From Spirogloea muscicola (Eukaryota; Streptophyta; Zygnematophyceae; Spirogloeales; Spirogloeaceae): 60,762 nucleotides of DNA. Under the pieces are notes generated by a model. That model searched no databases, was not told the DNA's origin, and saw nothing but the letters and a program-made list of their open reading frames with translations. The translations under genes were made by a program, and so were the position numbers. The stretch covers positions 377,461-438,222 of the forward strand of contig WELB01000020.1 in the NCBI GenBank assembly GCA_009602725.1. The letters run 5' to 3'. Positions 1-10,297 of the stretch are shown here, one piece after another; the stretch's first letter is position 1, and each line of letters opens with the position of its first letter.

Positions 1-2751
1 CACCCCACCCCCTCCGCCGCCGCAGTTCCTGGACTTTGACTTTGAGAAGTTCTGCTCCGTGTCGCTCTCCAACCTCAACGCCTACGGCTGCCTGGTCTGC
101 GGCAAGTACTTCCAAGGCCGCGGCCGCACCTCCCACGCCTACGTGCACAGCCTCGAGGTCGGGCACCACATCTTCATCAACCTGGAGACGGAGAAGGTGT
201 ACTGCCTGCCCGACGGCTACGAAGTCAACGACCCCTCGCTCGACGACATCCGCTCCGTCCTCAACCCCAGGCGAGCGGGCCTGACCCCGGCATCCCCAGA
301 GTCTACCTCCACAGAGCGAAGCCCATCTAGAGTCAGGCGTGGGTTTAGTGCTGCTTGGCTTCGGAATGGACATTAAGGTTGCTGATTTTCTCAATTTTGC
401 AGATTCACACAGGAGCAGGTCAGGCAGCTGGACGTCAACAAGCAGTGGTCCCGGGCGCTCGACGGCTCCAATTACATACCGGGCATGGTATTTGGGTCTT
501 CTTTTATGCGATAATGATTTGGTCCGATTTCCAGGATCCCCCTCACTTAGCGACATCACTTTCAGAGCTTAGCTGAGTATGTGAATATGTCTCCATCTGC
601 ACTAGGATTGTCAGGAGTTATATGCGCCATGGCCCTCAACTGAAGCACTGCTGCTCGTTCCCAGGTGGGCCTCAACAACATCAACATGACGGACTTTGTG
701 AATGTGACCATCCAGTCGCTGATGCGCGTCAGCCCGCTGCGCAACTTCTTCCTCATCCCGGACAACTACCGGGACTGCACCTCCACCCTGGTGCAGCGCT
801 TCGGCGAGCTGACGCGGAAAATATGGCACCCCCGCAACTTCAAGGGCCAGGTGATCCAAGATATCATGCAGCTTGTGATTTTCCCCCCTCGAGCATGTCT
901 GCTATTGCTTGATGTATCAGCTAATTCAAACCTTATAGCTGCGGATCACCTATCATGCCAGCTACAGACGAGTTGAGCCGTAATTGCTCGGGCTTATGAG
1001 GGCAACATCTGGGTCAGGGCTTAGTATAAAGAATCTAGAAGTTATGTACCTAAAGCAACGGTGGCAGAAAGTTTGAGGCAGCGGCGATTTGGCTGCCGGT
1101 GCTTCAGGTCAGCCCCCACGAGTTTCTCCAAGCGGTGATGCTGGAGAGCAAAAAGCGGTTCCGCATCGGGCAGCAGTCTGACCCCATTGATTTCATGTCG
1201 TGGCTCCTCAACACGCTCCACGTCCACCTCGGCGGCTCCCGAAAGGCCGACTCCAGCATCATCTACAAGTGCTTCCAGGTGGCTGACATGTCTGAGGGCA
1301 ACAACCATGAAGGGGCTCACACCCTGTACCTATAGTCTCTTACTCCCGAATTTAATCCCCTGACGGGGTAGTCTATCATTGTCTGTCTGTTTCTGAGGAC
1401 TGAATGATTGCAGATGACATCGCTATAGATTATTCTGCAATCAGGTCCAAAATGAAGCCCACGATCGTCAGGCCCTGTGCATGTACAAGCGCAGCACTGA
1501 ACTTCGTTAAGCTTTCCCAAGATCCGCAGGGTGAGCTGGAGGTCGTCAAGGAGGTCACGCATAAGAAGGACGCTGAGGGGGGTAGTGGCAATGGCGAGGT
1601 CAGAAAGGAGGACCTGAGGAGCCACATGCCGTTCCTGATGCTCGCGCTCGACCTCCCCCCCCCTCCGCTCTTCAAGGACGTCATGGAGAAGAACATCATT
1701 CCCCAGGTACCTCACATATTCCTCCGAGTCCTGTGTCATTTCCATCTTAGCTCATATCTCATGACTGGCATCTGGCAGCCTCCAGGCCTGCCTTGACTTA
1801 CTGACACACCCGTACTTTTCGGAAATGCACACCACCTTGCAGGTGCCGCTGTTCAATGTCTTCCAAAAGTACAATGGCGACACGGTGACCGAAATTGTGC
1901 GGCCGCAGCTGGCGCGCCTGCGCTACAAGGTCACCAGGCTTCCACGCTACTTGATTCTCCACTTCAAGCGCTTCACAAAGAACAACTTCTTTGTGGAGAA
2001 GAACCCCACTTTAGGTCTCGCCTCCCACTCCTTCAAGTTCTGGTCTTTTTCCGTTGCTGAGATTCCCCTTGGTTGCACTAATATTCTTCCTGGAGGAATG
2101 TTTTTGAGCTATCTTAGACCTGCCTCGCTGTGCTGCTGTTGGGCAAGTTCCTCACGAGACTTGCCAACTTCCAGCAAGATTGGTTGTCTTTGCAAGTCTC
2201 ATAAATTGTCCTCGAACACGTATGCTGCAGTCAATTTCCCAGTGAAGAATCTGGAGACGCGCGACCACATCCCGCTGCCACCGCTCAAGGGGGGCCAGAA
2301 GTCCCGGACCAAGTATGACTTGATTGCCAATATTGTGCACGAGGGGAAGCCTGGGGAGGGGTTCTACCGCGTCTTCGTGCAGCGCAAGAGCGAAGAGGCC
2401 TGGTGAGAGTGCCTCCTGTACAGTGTACAAATCTTGATGCCCCTTGATCAGAAGCTAAGTGCTTCATATGTTATTCTCTCCGTAACCAATATATCACAAG
2501 GTGTACAGCAAGTTCTCTTAGTGCAGATAGTATCAATCAGTGAGCCGTTGAGATGCTATGACTCCGTGTTATCAGGCTTCTGTCGAGTTCCATACTGTGC
2601 ATATCTGGCAGAAGAAGATGCTGACAGGAGAGGTAGGCCATGCACGTGTTGTGCCAGGTACGAGATGCAGGACTTGCACGTGGTTGAGACGCTGCCACAG
2701 ATGGTGGCTCTGTCAGAGACGTATGTCCAGATCTACGAGCTCCAAGAGTGA
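1..2751 (+). CDS. SAD1/USP39-like U4/U6.U5 tri-snRNP factor (inactive ubiquitin protease fold), 5' partial
   Basis: Probable spliceosomal SAD1/USP39 protein, which in its family supports tri-snRNP assembly and maturation rather than deubiquitination. Exons by homology: about 26-270, 403-487, 665-850, 1108-1278, 1530-1706, 1843-2014, 2231-2402, 2658-2751 (stop TGA). The first exon holds a UBP-type zinc finger with the motif CLVCGKYFQGRG, then GHHIFINLET. The UCH-like domain starts at 665 with GLNNINMTDFVN. An active protease has its catalytic Cys in the box GNTCY; here that place is TDF, so the Cys is missing, as in all USP39 proteins. Later blocks match the family: DPIDFMSWLLN, LPRYLILHFKRF, YEMQDLHV and LPQMVALSETYVQI. 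The 5' end lies outside the window; the pyrimidine-rich stretch before 26 ends in CAG and may be a 3' splice site. The first intron begins with GC. The assignment is firm; exon edges are inferred. Confidence 0.93.
271..402 (+). other. GC-AG intron in the SAD1/USP39 gene
   Basis: The reading frame between ...SVLNP and FTQEQ joins only if the upstream exon ends CCCCAG and the intron starts GCGAGC, ending at TTTTGCAG. A GT donor in this place would break the conserved RFTQEQ block. GC-AG introns are a known minor class handled by the major spliceosome. Confidence 0.8.
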
Positions 2752-3714
2752 CATGCAGGTGCAGATTATAGACAAATTTATAAATGCGTGGGCAACTTTT
2801 TATACACCTCAATCTGTGCCTACATCTGTTGGACCTTAGATCTCAAAATCAAGCCCGATTCCTATCCTGCTCTTGCATGCTGTTGTCAAGCGTAATCTGG
2901 GGTGGATTCTTGGCATTGGTTTGATGTTGTACTTATGCACATCAAACAGGGACAAATTGGCAAGTCCGCAGAAGTTGCACACCCATGTCCTGCTTTAATC
3001 TGCGTACTACATGCAGGCAAGCGCACAGTGCTGGCATGCCCTCTGATTTGGAAAGGCTGTTTGCGGTCGTCACAAGTAGGCTCCATGTGGCGGGGCTAGC
3101 TCGCAGTGAGCAGCGCCCAAAGCCGCAGCAGCGCTGGCAGGCACTTAGCAGCCATGACGGCCGCAATGGAAGGCATTGGCTGCCCTTGAGGTCCACATAG
3201 TGATGCCCAAGTGCGGACCGGTGGGCTTGCATGTGGGGTTACTGGGACCTGGATATGGGACCGTCAGAGTAGCCCAGAATGCAGTTAGCTGCGAAGGTGT
3301 TAGATGCTCAAATTGGTCTTCTGAAACGTCTCTGCCATGTGTGGCAGATCATGTGCTCCACGCACTTGGTACCTCGCTGCGCAGTACACAGGAATTAGCA
3401 CACTAATCGATAAGGCAAAGGCTGTGAGAGACCAGCCCATAAGGACTGTACAAGGTCCGAGAGTGCCGGAAGGCGCCCATAGCCGGAAACTGATTTCCAT
3501 TAACGGGATGGGGCGTTGACTCCGCCCTCGAGCAGTCAGCGGAGCTCTAGGGTTGTCTCCCGCTGCGGGCTAGGGCGCACGCTCCCCCCCCCCCGACTTG
3601 CGGCGCGCGAGCCGCCGCAACTCGCGGCGGGCCCGGCGGCTCTCCAGCTCCCGCGCTCCGGCGGCGCCGCGGCGGCGGCNGGCGGCGCCCGATGCGGCGC
3701 GGCTGCCCGCCGCT
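2752..3714. other. Intergenic: USP39-like 3' flank and VPS34 5' region
   Basis: No coding similarity or RNA gene recognised. The last 180 bases before the VPS34 start are extremely GC-rich with GGC/GCC runs and one ambiguous base at 3680, consistent with a promoter or 5' UTR. I see no clear TATA box or known operator. Confidence 0.5.
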
Positions 3715-6700
3715 ATGGACGGCTCCGCCGCAGGCGGCGGCGGCGGCGGCGGCGGCGGGGAGATCAAGGTCTTCCTGGCCGCGGACGTCGCCGTGGCCGT
3801 GAGGCTCAGGGTGGAGGCCATTGAGGGCCCGCCGCCGCCGCCGCTGTCGCCAGGCCGTGCCGCCGGTACACCCAGACTCCAAGCTGGACTGCCAGCTGCC
3901 GTTAAATATCCCATCTATGTCGAACGTCAGAGGCCTCAGGTTGACTATGCTCGCGGCCGCAGATGGCTGGCCGTACCCGCCGGAGGTGTACGTGGAGGCG
4001 TGCCTCTACATCGGCGGCACGCCGTTCAGCGTCCCCAGCAGGACGAGGTATCAGCTGTGCCCGTTGCTGGCCGAGCTGCGGCACCGTCGCTGGCTGTGAC
4101 GGCGTCGTGCCAGCGCCAGGAGCCAGAGCTCTCAGCCGAGGCGGCGTGCGTCCGTTGCAGGCTCGCGACCTGGGACGGCAAGGCCTGCCGCTGGAGCGAG
4201 TGGGTGGCGCTCACGGCAAAGGTCCGCGACCTCACAGCCGACGCCCAGCTGGCCCTCACGGTGAGTACACTTGCCGCAGGCGGTGCCAAGCTTGAATCAG
4301 TGATGGTGATCGTAAACGTCACATCTTGGAACCCGAATACGTATTGTGATTGTATACGTCACATCTTGAAACCCAAAGCCAGAATCTCTTCATTGAACAC
4401 ATAAGCGGAGCGGGGTGGTGTGCAATCTGCAGCCTTGCCTCCGCCTTGGGCGCTGATGACGCGGTAGAGCGCAAGCCGGGCGAGGCGCAGGTTTGGGATG
4501 TGTCGGACCCGCGTGAGGAGGTTGCGCTGGCCGGCACGACGCTCGGCCTCGTCGGCCAGCGCAGCAAGCGTCTCAAGGCAGGCCGCCGGAAGCTGCAGCT
4601 CTGGCGGGGCCAAGCTGCCGATGGCGTCGTCCCGACATCCACGCCCGGCAAGGTTGGTCACTAGTGGAACGTCGCTCAGTAGCAAAGCCACGCCGCTTTC
4701 AGTTGAGCCCGTCGTTATGTCATCTGATATTCGCTGGTTGTCATGACACTTGTTGCCTCCAGATGGCTAAGGACCAGCGGGGAGAGATTGAGCGCTTGGA
4801 GAAGCTGGCAAGCAGGCATGAGCAGGGCCAGGTCTGCCGAGTGGAGTGGCTCGACCGCCTCGCGCTCCGCGCCGTGGACGTGATCGCACGCGAGGAGCGG
4901 GAGTGCCGCGAGCGCGACGAGGACCCCGGCGGGGAGGCTGCGGCGCGGCGGTTGTACCTCACCGTGGAGCTCCCGGCGTTCGAGCACCCCATCACACTCC
5001 TCGACGACTTTGTCGCTGGCGGCGCAAGCATCGCGCCCGCCCCCAGCAAGGAGCTCGTGCTCGTGCTTGACCCGGAGGTTGGGCGGCAGGACCCTGCCGA
5101 GCTCAAGCAGCTGAAGCTTGCACGCAGCCTTGCACGTGGCGCTATTGACCGCGACCTCAAGCCCAACTCCACAGAGCGCAGGTAGCTGATACTTCGAAAC
5201 CCCAGTACATCTGACTTATGTCCTTGTGTGCTGAAGGATGCATTACCCTCCACCTCCTGTCATACTTTGCTATGGAAACAGCTCAGTACACACTCCCTTT
5301 GCCTAGCACCGTGCATTTGGATCCTTGCTGGTCAAATTTCACTATGAGAGCAGCAGTGCATAGACCGCAGTATGCCATTGCTTCGGCCTGCTGTTCTCAT
5401 CCATCTTGTGCACTGGTATCAGCAGCCGCTCAGCTTGGTATGTGTCTGTATCTCCTCTAGTCAACGGCCAATTGTCACCACTACTTTGCAATGATCGTCA
5501 GTCATGCTCAAAGCAGCACTTGATACTTGGACAAAAAGCATGGCTGACTCGGGCTCGCCTTGTCTGCTTCGTCAGGGAAATAGCAGTGGTTCTTGGCCAC
5601 CCGCCGACGCGGAGCCTGAGTAGCGACGAACGGCAGCTCCTTTGGCGATTCCGCTTCTCGCTGACATTGGAGAAGCGGGCGCTGACCAAATTCCTCGCGG
5701 CTGTCGACTGGAGCGACATGTCAGAGGCGAGACAGGCCACTGAGCTGATGCATCGCTGGGCTCCGATCGACATCGCCGACGCACTTGAGCTGCTCTCCCC
5801 GGCCTTCAGCAGTCAGGAGGTACACAAAGGCAGATATCTCCCCACAGCCCAGACCAACGTCTTGAGATTTGATGTTAAGCTTTGCTGCACAGCAAGAAGG
5901 ACAGCCAATCTTTGCACGTCAAAAAACGAGTGTTCTATTTAGCTTACAGCACAATGTGTATGTCAGGCTTCCTGATTGCCATGTATTTTGTTTGACTTGT
6001 GGGTGCTGCTTGCAGGTACGTGCGTATGCAGTGTCAGTCCTTGCAAGGGCTGGGGATAAGGAGCTCCGCTGTTACCTCCTGCAGCTAGTCCAGGCCCTGC
6101 GCTACGAGCGCTCCAACACGTCGCGGCTTGCATCATTCCTCGTCTCCCGAGGTGCCATTCTCAAAATGCTGCCATTTGGTCATGACTATACAAGCAGATT
6201 GATTGCCAACAATTTAAGGCCTCCTTGTCTGCTCATCTTGTCACAAGTGAAAGGTCAAGTGTTTTTTAAGAAGCTGGCAACTTTTACAAGAATGCTCTTC
6301 TTTTGCATGCTTAGCTTCAAGTTGCTTAAGTTACAACTTCAGTTAGTGACTTCGTGTCAAGCCTCCTGCCAATTCACCAGCCGTGCAGAACTCCGAGCTC
6401 GGAAATTTCTTGCACTGGTACCTCATGGTGGAGTGGCAGGACACACATAACTACAGCAACCGATTCTCCGTCACCCACCATAAATTCGTATCTGCACTTC
6501 ACAAGGCCCGCTTCCAACTATCATCACTTAACACTATTTGACATGTGCCTCACAGTCATTATAGAGTGTAACATCTCCACAGCAATAGCAAAAAAAGCTC
6601 CTGAGTATATGATATACTACTGACAAGCACCTCATTCTTACGCCAATGTTATGGTCTCCACGGCCAGTACCAGGGTGTATTGACGTTGCATGATGCTGGG

Positions 6701-9462
6701 CCGCGTGCATCCACAGGCTGGGAAGGAGGGTGAGGCGATGTGGGAGCAGATCCGGCGGCAGAGCGAGCTGGCGGCGCAGCTCTGTGCAACAATGAAGGAG
6801 GTGCGGTCGGTGCGGGGGAACCACCATCGCCGAGTGGAGCGCCTCCGCCAGCTCCTGTCGTCCCAGGGCCTCCTTGGAGAGCTTACCCACTTCTCCCAGG
6901 TAAAATTCTGCATGTGTATCTTGCTTTACATCATTTAGCTTGACCTGCTCACTCCTAAGTGCGTTATCGAAGAAAATTGACCTTGGCTGCCTCTGTTGCA
7001 TGTCTCAAAGGTTTTTTACTAAGCAACGGCTTCAGATTCAGATTCTGCATGCTAGGGAGCTTGCACACTGATAGTGCACTGAAGTCAGATCGGTGATGAG
7101 CAGATGGTGCTGGTGGTGGTCTCTTTGCTTAGCTCTAAGTCTTCATTGTGCGAGGATTTGCTTGGTCTTCTCCATCGTAAGTAGGGCGCGTGCTCTCCAA
7201 CTACCAACCTGCGCTCAGCTCTTGCTCACTGTGCAGCCGCTGCCGCTGCCTCTGGACCCGCGCTTGAGCGTGGTTGGGCTCATTCCAGGCGACTCGACCA
7301 TCTTCAAGAGCTCCCTGAGCCCGCTGATGCTGACCTTCCGGACACAATCGGACAGCAAGTACCGGCTGATTTTCAAGAAGGGCGATGACATGCGTCAGGA
7401 CCAGCTGGTGAGGAGCGCAAGGCGGCCATTCTTGTACTGCAGAATGTTACAGGCATGTCAGTAAGATCAGGGCTTATGGGAGTAATGATACACATGAAGA
7501 TGTCATGTTTGTAAAGTATGTTTTCATTTGTTGCGAGACCCTAAACTCCTAAACCCCTAAATCCTAAACCTTGCATTTCTAATGTAGACCCTATCCCTAA
7601 CCCCCCCCCTAAATTACGCGAGCGTCCATGATAAGACTTGACTGGTTCCTTGCAGGTGGTTCAAACGGTCGCGCTGATGGACCGCCTGCTGAAACAGGAA
7701 AGCTTGGATCTGCGCCTCACCACGTACCAGGTCCTTGCCACTGGTGCCGACGACGGGATGGTTGAGTTTGTCCCATCGCTGCCCTTGGCCCAGGTTGGCG
7801 TCCACGTCTTCTTCACACTTATCAAACCCTAGTTTGATAAGTGTGAACCCCGAAACCCCTGAACCCTAAATCCTAAGCCCTGGCCCTGATTCTGTGTCTA
7901 CTGCCCTGCTGCAGAGTCCCTTTTGGTGCTTGCTGCTGTTCCATATCTATGACCCGCGCTTTGTCGACGTTTGACTGATGTGGTGGCCAGCTCTCTGCTC
8001 GGAAATGGAGCATGTCTAGATTGGGTCTTCACAAGGACCATGACACTGATCGCGATCTGGTCGACCACTGCAGGTTCTTGCAGAGAACAAGACTATCGTC
8101 AAGTATTTGCAGCAGTTCCATCCTGAAGATGGGGGCCCCTTTGGGCTGGCCCCCGATTGCTTGGACACCTTTGTTCGGTCGTGCGCAGGATACTGTGTCA
8201 TCATGTACATCCTTGGAGTCGGCGACAGGTCCGAGACATTTACTTCAATTTTGAATCTGATTTGAGTTTGACAGGCAGCAGATGATATGGTTGGTAGACA
8301 TGCTCGGTACAGGTTCTAGCAGGCTTTGACGAATTTGTCTACCAAAAGCAGTCTCCTTTGCCAGTACGAAGGTTCAGACTGCCTGCAAATAGATCAAGAA
8401 CATGATGGTTAAGTACATAATATCAAGTGCTTCCAAGCTCATGAGTGACAGAATTGTAGGCAGGCACCTCGACAACCTGCTATTATGTGAGGATGGCCGA
8501 CTATTTCATATTGATTTTGGGTTCATCTTGGGAAGAGACCCAAAACCGTTTCCGCCACCGATGAAGCTCTGCAAGGAGATGGTGGAGGCCATGGGAGGAG
8601 CAGATAGGTGATCTCACTTTAGTTCATGCACTGCATGATAAGCATGTTCCCTCAGAAATTAGTGCATGTTAGAACAGCCGCATCTACATTAAGCTCCAAA
8701 AATGATTCTGTTCTCACTGTTCAGGGTGCATGGCTATTGAGGTGTCAGTCCGTGTCATGCATGCAAGCATGGTGAATTCAATCAGAAGTCTGACATGCGA
8801 CTGGGCTTTTCTAGCATTAATTTCAGAACCTGGAAAGAATAGTTGATATCTGAGAGTTAAGCTCTGACCATACTGGTGCATCAATGTTCCTGCTCCAGCT
8901 CCTTCTTGTCACTCGGTTATTACCACTGATTTGTTCGAGCAAGTCATCGCATGCTGATTGTTGCCTGTTTCTTGTCGGCACAGCACCCACTACAGCCGCT
9001 TCAAGTCCTACTGCTGCGAGGCTTACAACATCCTCAGGAAGTCGGCAAATCTGATCATGAATCTCTTCCACCTCATGGCCGGGGCCAACATCCCTGACAT
9101 TGCTCTCGACCCTGAGAAGGCCATACTCAAGGTTGTGAATCCAAGCCTTTTACCTGAAAGCCCCTTCTGGCTACGTTCTGTTGCAACACCCCTTTTCTGT
9201 TGATGTCTGATGCATTGCTTACTTATCAGCGACTCCCCTAACCCCATACCCGCCAGTATGAAGCAGACCAGCAACAAGTAGCTGTGAAGTACTGAATTCC
9301 TGACAGACTACGTCTGCTATGCAGCTGCAGGAGAAGTTCCGGCTTGACCTTGACGATGAGGCCGCGGTGCAGTTCTTCCAGACACTGATCACGGAGTCTG
9401 TGTCAGCGCTCTTCCCCCAGATGGTGGAAACCATTCATCGGTGGGCCCAGTACTGGCGGTGA
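3715..9462 (+). CDS. VPS34: Class III phosphatidylinositol 3-kinase (VPS34)
   Basis: Phosphorylates phosphatidylinositol to PI3P on endosomal, vacuolar and autophagosomal membranes. Fifteen exons: 3715-3865, 3963-4047, 4161-4260, 4491-4652, 4763-5181, 5576-5819, 6016-6151, 6381-6487, 6717-6899, 7237-7407, 7656-7793, 8074-8228, 8464-8607, 8984-9131, 9325-9462. They sum to 2481 nt, or 826 residues, the usual family length. A C2-like domain lies at about 1-166 ([14 protein letters not shown]). The PIK helical region is about 270-435 (ENKQLK-type block here [14 protein letters not shown]). The kinase domain starts near 540, with phosphate-binding lysine in [13 protein letters not shown], catalytic loop GDRHLDN, and metal-binding DFG at about 701-703 in [14 protein letters not shown]. 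The C-terminal helix ends WAQYWR, the membrane-contacting end typical of VPS34. The N terminus has a poly-Gly run (MDGSAAGGG...). The frame between the first two exons only works by splicing out 3866-3962. Introns 10 and 11 carry telomere-like DNA. Confidence 0.95.
7537..7613. repeat. Degenerate telomere-like CCCTAAA array inside VPS34 intron 10
   Basis: The intron between 7408 and 7655 contains CCCTAAACTCCTAAACCCC, then ATCCTAAACC, CCCTATCCCTAA and a run of C followed by CTAAA. These are imperfect copies of the plant-type telomere unit CCCTAAA. Confidence 0.7.
7812..7847. repeat. Perfect 16-bp foldback with a 4-nt loop in VPS34 intron 11
   Basis: Left arm TTCACACTTATCAAAC at 7812-7827, loop CCTA, right arm GTTTGATAAGTGTGAA at 7832-7847. 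All 16 positions pair. It lies in the intron 7794-8073, just before a second telomere-like stretch. Confidence 0.92.
7845..7886. repeat. Second telomere-like stretch, VPS34 intron 11
   Basis: Reads GAACCCCGAAACCCCTGAACCCTAAATCCTAAGCCC in overlapping parts: repeated ACCCC/ACCCTAAA units, degenerate relative to CCCTAAA. It directly abuts the 7812-7847 foldback. Confidence 0.6.
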
Positions 9463-10297
9463 CCAGTACCGAGTAGGACCCCCCTCGCAATTGGCTTCAG
9501 AGTTTGGACATTGCAAGCGTCCGCCTGAAGGTGGCCCCTTGTGTCCCACCATTATCTAACAGACCATTCCAATCACTTGTGCGAACTCTGCCCTTAGCTG
9601 CCTGTCACATGCTCACTGGCTTGTCTCATGATGTCAAATATGCAGACCCTTGTTGCAAGTAATTTCTGCTTTTTGAGATGTTGCCACCACATTTGCTGCA
9701 AGCATTATCGCCTAGTGTAAGCCTGCTACAGAGGAAGCTCTGAGGCTTGCCAAGCCCACTAGCAATTAGCTGCCATGAGTCTGATGTTGTCCTCATTGCG
9801 ATTTGCAGGTGCTGCCACAGTCAAGTAGCTGCTGTCGCAAAGATATCAACAGTCACTTGTTTTGACGTGGTAAGGGGACAAGTACACATCGAGCACGCAA
9901 GAGTCCAAGGAGGTCCTGGTGCTCAATGGCAATATGATTACACTTGAATGAAGCATCATTGAGGCCAAACAGTACTGCTAGTCCTCTCCTCTTTCGACAC
10001 GGCACCCTTGCGAGAGCCATGCCTGGAGGATCATTGTGGTGCTGCTAGGATAGCCGAGCAGGCAGGGGCAGGCCCGCTCTCTCCGCATCACCCACAAGAA
10101 GTTGGATGAGTCAAGTGACAGGAAACACGGTGCTTTAATGTTGACCGTGGCCATGTGCTCGAATGAGCCACACCATACTTGCAGCTGCTCAGGAAAGCGC
10201 AGCTGATGCTGGGCTGGCTTGTCAAGCAGTTGAGCAGATGCATGGCTACCAAAGTGAAGGTGGGAGCTACAGTGCAATTGTTTGCGGGCTAGAGGGC
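9463..10297. other. Intergenic between convergent VPS34 and histidine kinase 3' ends
   Basis: Contains the 3' UTRs of two genes transcribed towards each other. No ORF with recognisable similarity, no repeat and no RNA gene seen. Confidence 0.5.

Noticed and set aside
3838-3965. Frameshift in VPS34 near the start
   Set aside because: The apparent frame change is fully explained by an intron at 3866-3962 (GTACAC...GCCGCAG), which joins the frames in phase.
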